Assembly: GCA_947589275.1 (NCBI GenBank)
Contig: CANQAQ010000008.1
Span: 1 to 35,317, forward strand
DNA: 35,317 nt
Reading direction: 5' to 3'
Source: an uncultured Bacilli bacterium
GTDB lineage: Bacteria > Bacillota_I > Bacilli_A > RF39 > UBA660
The notes below the pieces were generated by a model. The model was not told the DNA's origin, searched no databases, and saw only the letters and a program-made list of their open reading frames with translations. Within the stretch, counting starts at the first letter, position 1. Each line of letters begins with the position of its first letter. Positions 16,140-25,506 of the stretch are shown in pieces. Both the position numbers and the translations under genes were made by a program.

Positions 16140-17309
16140 TTAACCTAAATATTGTATAAGTATAGTTACTAAAGGATCTACTAAATATGATTGTGACGCT
16201 ACTGAATCTATTGAAGGTGCATTTAATATTATATCATTTTTTGAAGTATTAACTAGTTCAAAGTAATCTTTAACTATATCTGATACAATAAACATTCCTT
16301 GCCCTACAATTTTTACATTTTTTTCATTTTCATACCAAGAGCTTCCTCCAGCATAAACAGATTTTTGTATAACATTTTTAAACCCTACTGATATTACATT
16401 TTCATTCTTATCAAAAGATTGCGAAGCTTGTGGACTTGTAGTAACAACAAAATCAATACGATATACCCCTTCTTTAGAAAAAGTTAATGAATAGTCATCA
16501 TGTAATGTACATATTTGTGTATTATCAACTTCTTTTCTTTTTATTGGTATTCTATTATTTTTTGATATTGTATATCCATCAAATGGAGGCACATCATTTA
16601 ATGTTAATAAATATACTACACCAATTTCTTCTGGTCCTTTATCTCCTTTTGGACCTGTTGCTCCTGTTGGACCTATCTCACCTTTTATTCCTTGATCTCC
16701 TTTTACACCTTGTAATCCTTGTGGTCCTCTTGGGCCTATTTCTCCTTGTTCACCTTTTGGTCCTACTGGACCTTGTGGCCCTCTAATTACTCCAACATCA
16801 TTCCAATTTTTATTATTTTCAGACCAAACATATAAATTGCCTTCTACTAAATATCCGTCCCCTGCTTCTCCTTCTGGTTTAGATCTTTGTAAATCTTCTA
16901 GACTACTATATGAACCTAATATTCTAACACTTGTTCCTGATGGTCCTGTTGCTCCTGTTGGACCTATCTCACCTTGTATACCTTTTGGAATTACGAAATT
17001 TAAAACATGATTAGTTCCATCACCTGTATCAGTTATATTTGCATCTTCAATTTCATCAGTAAACTTTATATCTCCAATACTTATATTTATTGAATCGCCT
17101 TTTTCTCCTTTATCTCCTTTTGGCCCGATTGGTCCTGTTGCTCCTGTTGGTCCTGGTATTCCTTGTAATCCTTGTGGTCCTTCTAAACCATCACTACCAA
17201 TTGGACCTGTTGCCCCTGTTGGACCAGTTGGACCAAAACATATTCTACAACAGTTTTTATTTTTAGATATTATTTGAAGTATTTTTTCATCATCATTACA
17301 GTTATTCAT
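16140..17309 (-). CDS. Collagen-like protein, probable spore-surface (exosporium-type) protein
   Basis: 389 residues; GGAGGG precedes the ATG. The N-terminal 25 residues (NNCNDDEKIL..., a Cys-Cys pair and a third Cys) have no signal peptide. Three Gly-x-y blocks follow: about 27-70 (GPTGPTGATGPIG..., GPKGDKGEKG), about 113-127, and about 174-230. They are separated by short globular segments, one of which (SSLEDLQRSKPEGEAGDGYLVEGNLYVW...) is common in such proteins. Residues about 235-389 are a C1q/TNF-like beta-sandwich, as in BclA, that would trimerise the stalk. In spore formers these proteins form surface filaments. Lack of a secretion signal fits assembly from the mother cell. The gene is alone, near the germination operon. 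Confidence 0.87.
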   Translation of the reverse strand: MNNCNDDEKILQIISKNKNCCRICFGPTGPTGATGPIGSDGLEGPQGLQGIPGPTGATGPIGPKGDKGEKGDSINISIGDIKFTDEIEDANITDTGDGTNHVLNFVIPKGIQGEIGPTGATGPSGTSVRILGSYSSLEDLQRSKPEGEAGDGYLVEGNLYVWSENNKNWNDVGVIRGPQGPVGPKGEQGEIGPRGPQGLQGVKGDQGIKGEIGPTGATGPKGDKGPEEIGVVYLLTLNDVPPFDGYTISKNNRIPIKRKEVDNTQICTLHDDYSLTFSKEGVYRIDFVVTTSPQASQSFDKNENVISVGFKNVIQKSVYAGGSSWYENEKNVKIVGQGMFIVSDIVKDYFELVNTSKNDIILNAPSIDSVASQSYLVDPLVTILIQYLG

Positions 17310-17380
17310 GTTTTCCCTCCTTTGTTTATATATTATGTTATATACTTTTTTTTGAATAATTACTAAACACTATAAATAAA

Positions 17381-17424
17381 AATTATAAAACTAATATCAA
17401 TACTATGATATTAGTTTTATAATT
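17381..17424. terminator. 19-bp perfect inverted repeat terminator
   Basis: 17381-17399 and 17406-17424 are perfectly complementary (19 bp) around a 6-base loop, four bases after the stop of the rRNA methyltransferase gene. It is unusually long for this window. Confidence 0.75.
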
Positions 17425-17428
17425 AATT

Positions 17429-18670
17429 TTAATTTAATTGTAATAAACATACACATTCAACATGATAAGTATTTACAAACATATCATATGCATTTATTTC
17501 TTTTAACATATATTTTTCTTTTAAAATATTTATATCTCTTGCTAAAGTAACTGGATTACATGAAACATAAATTATTTTTTTAGGTTCTATATTTAATATT
17601 GAATTTAATGTTTTTCTATCACTTCCACTTCTTGGTGGATCCATAATAATTATGTCTATATTTAAATTTTTTAAAATATCTATCTTATTTTGAACTTTAT
17701 CGCAAATAAATTCTACATTATTTACATTGTTTAAGATTATATTATTTTTAGCATCTTTTACCGCATCTTTTACTACTTCTATTCCAATTACTTTTTTAGC
17801 TTTTTTAGATAACATTGTAGTAATTGTTCCAGTTCCAGAATATAAATCAACTATAACATCTGATTTATTAACATAGCTTAATACTTTGTTATATAGGTTT
17901 TTAGTTACATCAATATTAACTTGAAAAAAAGATTTAGGTGATACACTAAAATTTAATTCATTTAGTGTTTGAGTTAAAAATGCTTTACCATATATATTTT
18001 TATTATTTATATATATACTACTTACATCTTTTAATTGATCAATAAAATTATTTTTAACACTATTATTTATATTATCAATACAAATCATTACTTCATTATT
18101 ACATACTCTTATCAATATTTCAGTTATACCATGATTATTATTTATTTTTATAAAATTTCTTATTTTCATCAAACATTCATTTATTTTATTATTTGATATA
18201 ATGCATTTATCAATATCGATTAAATCATTAGTTTTTTTCTCATAAAATCCTATTTTATTTTTATCTACTTTAAATACAACTTTGTTTCTATAATTTAAAG
18301 TATTATAACTATTAATATAATCCAAACTAATATCAATATTACATATTTTTTTTAAAATTGATTTTACCTTTTCTTTTTTTAATTCTAGTTGTTTACTATA
18401 ATCAATATGCATTAAATCACAACCTCCACATTTAAAAAAATATGGACATATAGGTTCTACTCTATCTTTACTTTTTTCTATAATTTCTACTATACTTCCT
18501 ATTGCATAATTTTTAAAAATTTTATTAATTTTTACTTTTACAACTTCATCTTTAATAGCATAATCTATAAATACAATAATATCATCAATTATTCCTATAC
18601 CAGATAATTCATTATTTTGTCTTATAATTTTTGTTTTATAAATTTTATTTACCTGCACACTCTTCACCAT
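17429..18670 (-). CDS. 23S rRNA (uracil-5-)methyltransferase, RlmD/RlmCD (RumA) family
   Basis: 413 residues. An N-terminal TRAM-type OB domain (about 4-66) is followed by the 4Fe-4S site C75-PYFFK-C81-GG-C84, with the fourth ligand Cys in the IDKCIIS segment. The SAM domain holds VDLYSGTGTITTML, the motif DPPRSG, and YVSCNPVTLARD with the catalytic Cys. It makes m5U in 23S rRNA (one or two sites in Bacillota). No good ribosome site precedes the ATG at 18670; a TATAAT lies only seven bases before it, so either the mRNA is nearly leaderless or a GTG at 18658 after GGTGAAGAG is the real start. Confidence 0.9.
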   Translation of the reverse strand: MVKSVQVNKIYKTKIIRQNNELSGIGIIDDIIVFIDYAIKDEVVKVKINKIFKNYAIGSIVEIIEKSKDRVEPICPYFFKCGGCDLMHIDYSKQLELKKEKVKSILKKICNIDISLDYINSYNTLNYRNKVVFKVDKNKIGFYEKKTNDLIDIDKCIISNNKINECLMKIRNFIKINNNHGITEILIRVCNNEVMICIDNINNSVKNNFIDQLKDVSSIYINNKNIYGKAFLTQTLNELNFSVSPKSFFQVNIDVTKNLYNKVLSYVNKSDVIVDLYSGTGTITTMLSKKAKKVIGIEVVKDAVKDAKNNIILNNVNNVEFICDKVQNKIDILKNLNIDIIIMDPPRSGSDRKTLNSILNIEPKKIIYVSCNPVTLARDINILKEKYMLKEINAYDMFVNTYHVECVCLLQLN

Positions 18671-18730
18671 TAATTATTATACTATATTTTTAAAAAAAAT
18701 GGTTAAACTACATAAAAAGGAGTTTATATT

Positions 18731-20125
18731 ATGAATATAGAAGAAATAAAACTACTAATGAAAGACAATCCTGATTTAAAAATAAGAAAAATTAAAAACG
18801 ATAAAACAACTATTAATATAATATACTTTGAAACTATATGTGATACTGAATCAATTAATGACTTTATATTAAAACCTATAAATCAAAATATTATTAAATC
18901 AATTGATGATATTAAAGACAAAATACCAAGTGGAAACTTAAAAAAAATAGAAGATGAAAAAACTTTGTATGACTCATTATATAGTGGATTTACAATAATT
19001 GAAATAAAAAATAAGTTTTTATCTTTTGAAACTAAATATAAACTTGATAGTGGAATAAATGAAGCATCAAATGAAAAAGTAATAAAAGGACCAAAAGATG
19101 CTTTTACAGAAAATTATCAAAATAATATGGGATTAATTAGGAAAAGAATAAGATCAAAAGATTTAGTATTTAATGAACATGTTATTGGTACAAAAAGTAA
19201 AACTAAAGTTTCATTAATATATATGAGTAATATTGCAAATAAAGATTTAATAAATAAAATAGAAAAAAAATTAAAAACTATGTCAGTAGATTATGTTGCT
19301 AATAGTAATTATATATTTGAAAATTTAACTGATAATAATTATATGTTACCAACTAATTTAATGACAGAAAGACCTGATTATGTAAGTTTTGAACTTATGG
19401 AAGGAAGATGTGCAATATTAGTTGAAAATACCCCACAAGTTATTATATTACCTGCATTTTTTTCTGATTTTATAAAAACAATTGATGATTATTATCAAAA
19501 TAGTAAAAATGTTACTATTACTAGGATTATAAGGATTTTAGCACTTATTATATCAATATTTACTCCTGCAATATATATAGCACTTACTACTTTTAATCAG
19601 GAAACTCTTCCAACAAGTGTACTTATAAATTTTTCAATACAAAGAGGTGGTGTTCCTTTTCCATCTATTGTTGAAGCTGTAATTATGTGGTTAACATTTG
19701 AAATACTTAGAGAATCTGATACAAGAATTCCATTTGTTATGGGTACATCTATGTCAATAGTTGGAGCACTTGTTTTAGGACAAGCTGCTGTTGAAGCAGG
19801 ATTAATTTCCCCTATTATGATAATTATAATTGCTGTTTCATCTGTTGCATCATTATTATTTAATGATAATGATATGGTAAATGCAATAAGAATATGGAAA
19901 TTAATATTCTTATTACTTTCTTCTTTTGTTGGCCTTTATGGTGTATTTATTGCAACTATATTATTTATTATAAAATTATGTTCTATGGAATCATATGGAT
20001 TTGATTATACATCTCCTATTGCGCCATTTAATTTAAATGCACAAAAGAATAATGTTATTTTAACAAAGAACTATAAATTAAATAAAAGAAATCCATTTTT
20101 AACAAAAAATATAAATAGGAGGTAA
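18731..20125 (+). CDS. gerAA: Spore germination receptor subunit A (GerA family)
   Basis: 464 residues with AAGGAG before the ATG. The first 240 residues are the soluble N-terminal domain, with family segments such as GPKDAFTENYQNNMGLIRKRI and EGRCAILVENTPQVIILPAFF. Then come membrane segments near 260-280, 336-375 and 388-415, and the conserved block NFSIQRGGVPFPSIVEAVIMWLTFE, with the usual GGxPFP. The tail is short and basic. GerA-type A subunits form the multimeric core of the germinant receptor in the spore inner membrane and respond to amino acids or other nutrients. It starts the A-C-B operon with a 2-bp gap to the next gene. Confidence 0.95.
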   Translation: MNIEEIKLLMKDNPDLKIRKIKNDKTTINIIYFETICDTESINDFILKPINQNIIKSIDDIKDKIPSGNLKKIEDEKTLYDSLYSGFTIIEIKNKFLSFETKYKLDSGINEASNEKVIKGPKDAFTENYQNNMGLIRKRIRSKDLVFNEHVIGTKSKTKVSLIYMSNIANKDLINKIEKKLKTMSVDYVANSNYIFENLTDNNYMLPTNLMTERPDYVSFELMEGRCAILVENTPQVIILPAFFSDFIKTIDDYYQNSKNVTITRIIRILALIISIFTPAIYIALTTFNQETLPTSVLINFSIQRGGVPFPSIVEAVIMWLTFEILRESDTRIPFVMGTSMSIVGALVLGQAAVEAGLISPIMIIIIAVSSVASLLFNDNDMVNAIRIWKLIFLLLSSFVGLYGVFIATILFIIKLCSMESYGFDYTSPIAPFNLNAQKNNVILTKNYKLNKRNPFLTKNINRR

Positions 20126-20127
20126 TT

Positions 20128-21282
20128 ATGAAAAAAATATTTATTATTATAATATTAATCTTATTATTATCTGGTTGCTATAATTATAAAGAACTTAATA
20201 AAATAGCAATAGTTAGTTCTATTTCGATAGATAAAGATAATGATAAATATATAGTTGGTGCACAAGTAATGAATGCAAAACAAGATGATGAAAGTGAAAG
20301 TAGTCAAGTTGTAGTATATGAATCAGAGGGAAAAACTATTAATGAAGCACTTAGAAATATGATCATGAAAGCTCCTAGAACAATATATGGTGGTCATTTA
20401 AGTAAATTAGTAATATCAGAAGAAATTGCTAAAGAGGGAATTATAAATGTTATTGACACATTTCAAAGACAAACAGAAATACGTAATGAATTTACAATTA
20501 CTGTATCAAAGGGTATTAAAGCATCTGATGTTATTAAAGTTATGACATCAACTGAAGCAGTTCCAGCAGAATATGTTAAAACATCTCTTGAAACAGCAGA
20601 TATATCTAGTGCATTAACATATTCAACTAAACTTGATGAATTTGTATCTTATTATTTAAAAAAAGGAATAGATCCAGTTATTGCTGTACTTGAAGTAGAT
20701 AATTATAAGAATAAAGGAACTACAACTGATAATACTACTACAACTAATCCAATTACAAAGATAATACTTAAAAATATTGCAATTACTAATGAAGGAAAAT
20801 TTGAAAAATATTTAACCAAAGATGAAACAATTGGATATAATTTCATTAGAAATCAAGTACAGGAGATGGTAGTACCTATTAAGTGTGATGATAAGTATTA
20901 TGCTTCTATAACAATACTAAAAAATAATACAAAATCTAAAGTTATTAAAATTAATAATAAATATCAAATTAAATTTGATATTAATTCTAATGGTGTACTT
21001 TCAGAATATAATTGTTCTAAAAATCTTACATCAAAAAAAGTTATAGACGAAATTGAGAAAAAAACAGAGAAAAAAATAAGATCTTATATAGATAAAGCTC
21101 TACAAGTACAAAAAAATTCAAAAAGTAAATTTTTAGGATTAGAAAGAACGATATATTTAAATTATCCAAAATATAAAAATGAAGAATTTGATGTTATAGT
21201 AAATGTTAATTTAGAATTAAGTCGTAAAGGAGAAATTAGAAATTCTAGTAAAGGAGCTAAAAATAATGAATACCAAAATTAG
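20128..21282 (+). CDS. gerAC: Spore germination receptor lipoprotein subunit C
   Basis: 384 residues. A lipoprotein signal of 16 residues ends in the lipobox LLSGC with Cys17. The mature part follows the GerAC plan (Ger(x)C family): YNYKELNKIAIVSSISID at the start, then YESEGKTINEALRNM, the YGGHLSKLVISEEIAKEG block and a C-terminal domain rich in Lys/Asn. It would be lipid-anchored outside the spore inner membrane. AGGAGG precedes its ATG inside the end of gerAA. The order A-C-B (not A-B-C) is common in clostridia. Confidence 0.94.
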   Translation: MKKIFIIIILILLLSGCYNYKELNKIAIVSSISIDKDNDKYIVGAQVMNAKQDDESESSQVVVYESEGKTINEALRNMIMKAPRTIYGGHLSKLVISEEIAKEGIINVIDTFQRQTEIRNEFTITVSKGIKASDVIKVMTSTEAVPAEYVKTSLETADISSALTYSTKLDEFVSYYLKKGIDPVIAVLEVDNYKNKGTTTDNTTTTNPITKIILKNIAITNEGKFEKYLTKDETIGYNFIRNQVQEMVVPIKCDDKYYASITILKNNTKSKVIKINNKYQIKFDINSNGVLSEYNCSKNLTSKKVIDEIEKKTEKKIRSYIDKALQVQKNSKSKFLGLERTIYLNYPKYKNEEFDVIVNVNLELSRKGEIRNSSKGAKNNEYQN

Positions 21283-22348
21283 TAATAAAGGTTTTTCAAG
21301 TTTAATATTTTTTACATCACAAGCCATGTTTTTAGGAGTTGGAATTACTCAAATTATTAATTCTAGTAAACAAAATAGTCCATTAGTAGTAATTCTTGGT
21401 TCAATTTTAGGACTATGTGTGCTTTATTTATTTTTAAAACTATTTAATTATGAAAAAGATTTAAATATATTTTTAAAGCTTGAAAAGTTATATGGAAAAG
21501 TTATTGGAAATATATTAAATATATTATTAGTTTTACTTGTTGCTTTTTATTTTATATATACATTATGGAGCATTCAAATATATATACAAAATAAATATCT
21601 TGATAAAACTCCAAGTATAATTATATTAATATTATTTTTAATACCTATTATTTATTCTATAAGTAAGGATATTAAAACTATATCAAAATTATCATTAATT
21701 ATTTTTATAATAGCTATATTTGAAATATTACTATCAATTTTTGGACTTGTTAATCTTATTGAAATTGATAATCTTAAACCTTTTTTTGATACTACTTTTT
21801 CTAATATATTAAAAAATTCATTATATTTTGTTTCTTACTTTTTAACTCCTACATTTATGCTTTTAACAGTTCCTAAAAATCAAATAGAAAATCAAAAAAG
21901 TTTAAATAAACATATAATTATATTTTATATTTTTGGTTGTATAAATTTTCTGTTATTATTTACATTTATAATAGGTATTTTTGGATCTGAACTTGCATCT
22001 TTATTCTATTACCCTGAATTTACATTATTAAAGAAAATAAATTATTTTGATTTTATTCAACATGTTGAAAATATACTATCAACGCAGTGGTTATTTAGTT
22101 TATTTATAAGTGGCGTAACTAGTTTATACTACGTTAATAAATATCTTAATTATAAAAATATTAATAAAAAAATATTTCTTTATATATTTGTCTTAGTTGC
22201 ACTTATAATATCTACAATGTTATTTAAAAATACAACTATTGGATATAATTTAGTTAGAAATTATTTTGTATTTATTTATTCAATACCAATACTTATATTA
22301 GTTATTATTAGTGTAATAATATCTAAATTTAAAAAAAGTAAAAATTAA
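21266..22348 (+). CDS. gerAB: Spore germination receptor permease-like subunit B
   Basis: 360 residues, about ten membrane segments spread across the whole chain, of the amino acid/polyamine/organocation superfamily used by GerAB. The opening ISNKGFSSLIFFTSQAMFLGVGI fits the family. GerAB is thought to bind the germinant. The start overlaps the end of gerAC by 17 bp and has AAAGGAG upstream. It ends four bases into the convergent OGG gene. Confidence 0.93.
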   Translation: MNTKISNKGFSSLIFFTSQAMFLGVGITQIINSSKQNSPLVVILGSILGLCVLYLFLKLFNYEKDLNIFLKLEKLYGKVIGNILNILLVLLVAFYFIYTLWSIQIYIQNKYLDKTPSIIILILFLIPIIYSISKDIKTISKLSLIIFIIAIFEILLSIFGLVNLIEIDNLKPFFDTTFSNILKNSLYFVSYFLTPTFMLLTVPKNQIENQKSLNKHIIIFYIFGCINFLLLFTFIIGIFGSELASLFYYPEFTLLKKINYFDFIQHVENILSTQWLFSLFISGVTSLYYVNKYLNYKNINKKIFLYIFVLVALIISTMLFKNTTIGYNLVRNYFVFIYSIPILILVIISVIISKFKKSKN

Positions 22349-23184
22349 TCTACTTTTTCTTTATTTCTTTTATAATGAAACATATATTGAATAACTAAAC
22401 CACTATATTCTTTATATTTATTATATGTAAAATCTTTTATATCCTTAATATTTGTAATATTATATGTTTCTTTCATATATTTTTTTACCCATGTATCAAT
22501 AGGAAATACATCTAATCTTGAATATCCAAATAAAAGTATACATGATGCGACTTTTTCACCTATTCCTTTATTTTGAAGTAAATAATTCATCGCATCAATA
22601 GAATTCATAAAATCTATATCATCAATAATAAATTCTTTATTTATTAATTTATTTATAAATTCATATATATATTTATCTCTAAATCCTGTTTTTAAACTCC
22701 TTAGTTCTTCAATTGTACAATTTTTTATTTCATCTAAATTAGGAAATAAATAATATTCTTTATCTTCATATATTACTTTTTTTCCATATTTTTGTGATAT
22801 GTTATCAAGTGCTTTTGAAATTTGAGGTACCCTATTATTTTGAGATAAAATATAACTTATTATAGTTTCAAATTTAGGCTGATTTATAATTTTAAAACCT
22901 GAACATGCTTTAATAATACTCTCCATATTTGAATCTAGTTTTATTATTTCTTTATTTAATTTATCATAATCTCTATCTAAATCTAAATATTGTCTAACTA
23001 TCTTTTCTAAATTTTCTTCATTATTTGATTTTACTACTAATTTATTATTATCTTGTTTTAAATTAACTACCCTATCTTCCATTATAACTGTATATGAATT
23101 ATCATCTTCTATAGTAAATCTAAAAATCTGTCCACATGTTATTGTATCTTTCAAATTTATGTCTATATTTTTTATCTCTATCAT
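22345..23184 (-). CDS. 8-oxoguanine DNA glycosylase/AP lyase (OGG1 family)
   Basis: 279 residues from the ATG at 23184 (GGTGAG eight bases upstream). The N-terminal OGG domain (LKDTITCGQIFRF, residues about 10-25) is followed by the HhH-GPD fold. The hairpin NKGIGEKVASCILLFGY contains the Lys equivalent to the Schiff-base Lys of OGG1, and FPIDTWVKKYM contains the catalytic Asp. It removes 8-oxoG opposite C and cuts the strand by beta-elimination. In spore formers it may help with oxidative damage gathered in dormancy. It is convergent with the ger operon. Confidence 0.9.
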   Translation of the reverse strand: MIEIKNIDINLKDTITCGQIFRFTIEDDNSYTVIMEDRVVNLKQDNNKLVVKSNNEENLEKIVRQYLDLDRDYDKLNKEIIKLDSNMESIIKACSGFKIINQPKFETIISYILSQNNRVPQISKALDNISQKYGKKVIYEDKEYYLFPNLDEIKNCTIEELRSLKTGFRDKYIYEFINKLINKEFIIDDIDFMNSIDAMNYLLQNKGIGEKVASCILLFGYSRLDVFPIDTWVKKYMKETYNITNIKDIKDFTYNKYKEYSGLVIQYMFHYKRNKEKVD

Positions 23185-23268
23185 AATAACACTCACCATA
23201 AATATTTTAACATATATAGTATATTTTTTTAAATAATAAACAAAATAAAAATAAAGGAGATTGATAAT

Positions 23269-23547
23269 ATGTCATGTAAAAATAAAGATAATGGGAGTAA
23301 AAAGAAAGAAAAAAGAATTTTTTGCGAAGCTTGTACATGCTCAAAAGACGATAATGATAAATTAAAAGTTGAATGTATAAACTGTGAAGATGATAGTAAC
23401 AAAATAATTGTTTGTGATACATGTAAGTGTGTAGATGATAATGTAAATAATAATAAAGAAATTCGTCTTGAAAATTGTTCTTTAGATGGATGTGAAGAAA
23501 AAACAATTTACATCACATGTACAGAATATAATGAAGATTTAAATTAA
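23269..23547 (+). CDS. Small protein with 12 cysteines, unknown function
   Basis: 92 residues; AAAGGAG precedes the ATG. Cysteines lie at 3, 19, 22, 24, 36, 39, 49, 52, 54, 70, 75 and 84. Two similar blocks, FCEACTCSKDDND (18-30) and VCDTCKCVDDNVN (48-60), each with C-x-x-C-x-C, suggest an internal duplication; CxxC at 36-39 fits metal binding or disulphides. The rest is very rich in Asp, Asn, Glu and Lys, with no signal peptide. I do not recognise a family. A metal-binding or spore coat protein would fit, but this is a guess. It is followed by its own terminator. Confidence 0.7.
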   Translation: MSCKNKDNGSKKKEKRIFCEACTCSKDDNDKLKVECINCEDDSNKIIVCDTCKCVDDNVNNNKEIRLENCSLDGCEEKTIYITCTEYNEDLN

Positions 23548-23564
23548 TTTTAAATCTTTTTATT
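23534..23564 (+). terminator. Terminator of the 12-Cys protein gene
   Basis: A 10-bp stem AAGATTTAAA/TTTAAATCTT (23534-23543, 23549-23558) that includes the stop codon and runs into TTTTATTT. Confidence 0.7.
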
Positions 23565-23591
23565 TACAAAGCAGTAAAGATATTGTATACT
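23563..23591 (+). promoter_or_regulatory. Sigma-A promoter of the UPF0316 gene
   Basis: TTTACA (23563-23568), a 17-base spacer and TATACT (23586-23591), immediately after the preceding terminator. Confidence 0.65.
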
Positions 23592-23615
23592 GATTAAAGT
23601 AAAGAGGTGTAAAGT

Positions 23616-24134
23616 ATGGAACTATTATTATTATGTATAAAAATATTTATTGGAAGACTTGTAGATGTTACTTTATCTACTTTAGTAACAGTAAATGTAG
23701 TTAAAGGTCAAAGAGCTAAAGCTACTGTATTAGGTTTTATTGATGTATTTATATGGTTTATAATTGTTAAAGAAGCACTAAATACTGATATTGAAAGTAT
23801 TTGGATTGCTCTATCATATGCTGGAGGATATGCTGCCGGTACATATGTTGGAAGTTTATTATCTCAAATATTTAATAAAGGTACAGTAAGTGTACAAATT
23901 ATTACTAAAGATATTGATAAAAAGGTTACTAATATAATTAAAGATTCTGGTTATTCTGCATCTATAATAGAATGTAAAGGTATATATGCACAGGATACTA
24001 ATTATATGATATATGCTCAAATTGAAAATAAAAAACTAAAAGATTTTAAGAGTCTAGTAACAAAAATCGATGAAAATGCATTTATTACAGTTACAGAAAG
24101 TAAAGAAATGCTAAATGGATATTTAGGAAAATAA
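23616..24134 (+). CDS. UPF0316 membrane protein (DUF5698/DUF2179, YebE-like)
   Basis: 172 residues; AGAGGTG precedes the ATG. Three membrane segments in the first 95 residues (LLLLCIKIFIGRLVDVTLSTL; TVLGFIDVFIWFIIV; ALSYAGGYAAGTYVGSLL) match the UPF0316 core, and residues about 98-168 are a DUF2179 cytosolic domain (TVSVQIITKD..., FITVTESKEMLNG). The family is widespread in Bacillota; its function is not established. It is the last chromosomal-looking gene before the recombinase remnant. Confidence 0.88.
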   Translation: MELLLLCIKIFIGRLVDVTLSTLVTVNVVKGQRAKATVLGFIDVFIWFIIVKEALNTDIESIWIALSYAGGYAAGTYVGSLLSQIFNKGTVSVQIITKDIDKKVTNIIKDSGYSASIIECKGIYAQDTNYMIYAQIENKKLKDFKSLVTKIDENAFITVTESKEMLNGYLGK

Positions 24135-24173
24135 AAATATCTCTTTTTTTTAACTAAACCCCAGATACATTTT

Positions 24174-25406
24174 TTATGTAACATTTTTAAATGTAAATAT
24201 AATATCTATCCTCTTATCTTGATAGATATAGATTTTTTCTACTAAATTAACTATTAATTCTCTAGTTGGTTTTTCTAATGATAAAAATTCATCTATATAT
24301 TTTTCTATTTGCTTTTTATCTACTTTATTTGAAACTATTTGTTCATTTTTAAGATTATCAATATTTGATTTATTATCTTCTATTTCTTTTTTTAGACTAT
24401 CACTAATTCTCTTGTATTGTTCTTCATCGATTATACCTTTTAACATATCCCTATAAGTTTTATCTAGATTATTTGTTAATTTTTTATTTGTTAATTCTAA
24501 ACTTTCAATTTGTTTTTTTATCTTTAAAGTATTATCTTCAAATGTCATATTACCTATAGAATCTTTTATTTTGCTTTTATCTAAATACTTTTCACAGACA
24601 CTTTTTATTTCTTCTAAAATAACATTCTCTAGTGTTTCATAATTATTGGTATGCGTTGTACAAACATGATATTTAGAATAAGTTCTATAATAATCACAAG
24701 TAGTATAACTTCTTCCTGTTTTATTTTGATATCTTATTGTTATTCTATGTTTACAATCTCCACAATACAAAAGTCCATCTAATAAGTAAAATCTTTTCTT
24801 TTCAGGTCTTTTAACATTTTTAGGTAAAAGTGTTTGAACATAATTGAAAGTATCTCTATCAATAATTGCCTCATGTGTATTTTCTACTATTATAAATTCT
24901 TTAGGATTATTTTTGATTGTCTTTTTAAGTTTGTAATTAATCTTTTTGGTCTTACCTTGAACTGTATCTCCTACATATATTTGATTAGTCAAAATTGACT
25001 TTATTGTAGTATCAACCCATACACCATATTCTTGTGATATACAATTAGTATTTATACTCTTTGTATTCCAAACATAGTTGTAATAAGATGCTGGTGTTTT
25101 TATTTTCCTTTTAGTAAGTTCTTGTGCTATAAAGTGATATGTATTACCTTTGAGTGCTAAATCAAATATTAATCTAACAGTCTCTGCTTGTTCCTCATTT
25201 ATAATTAAATGATTTTTATTATTTGGATCTTTCATATATCCAAAAGGACATCTTCCTGATACATATAAACCCTCTTTCATTCTTGAATGTAAACTTGTTT
25301 TAACCTTTTTAGAAATATCTTTAGCATACATATCATTCATTATTGCTTTAAAAGGTGCTATATCATTATTAGTATTATCTATAAATGTATCAATTCCATC
25401 ATTATT
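24174..25406 (-). pseudogene. Large serine recombinase, catalytic domain deleted
   Basis: What remains encodes about 410 residues in frame with the recombinase, beginning NNDGIDTFIDNTNNDIAPFK directly after a TAA; the longest ATG-initiated frame starts at 25340. It contains the linker MNDMYAKDISKKVKTSLH, the recombinase domain (about 20-150), a zinc ribbon (LLYCGDCKHRITI... CTTH) and a Lys/Glu coiled coil. The N-terminal resolvase domain of about 120 residues, with the catalytic Ser, is absent. Upstream sequence instead belongs to a ribbon-helix-helix gene in another frame. It is a remnant of an integrative element that can no longer catalyse strand exchange, although the DNA-binding part could still be made. 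Confidence 0.87.
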
Positions 25407-25492
25407 TTAGTTATAGAGATATTATAAAATTTTGAAAGTAATTTTATTCGTTCGAATAATTCTTCAGATAAATAAAAATTAAATCTTCTCAT
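25379..25492 (-). pseudogene. 5' fragment of a ribbon-helix-helix (CopG/MobC-like) gene
   Basis: 37 residues from the ATG at 25492 (AAAGGAG, nine-base spacing): MRRFNFYLSEELFERIKLL then SISITKIMMELIHL-like helices, typical of the strand-helix-helix start of RHH DNA-binding proteins on mobile elements. It ends at TAG 25379-25381 only because it runs into the recombinase gene in a different frame. The last codons overlap the recombinase remnant, so the gene is a truncated junction product. Confidence 0.65.
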
Positions 25493-25506
25493 ATACATCA
25501 TCTCCT

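Noticed and set aside
16487-16786. Plus-strand leucine-rich reading frame within the collagen-like gene
   Set aside because: It is the complement of Gly-x-y codons, without a ribosome site.
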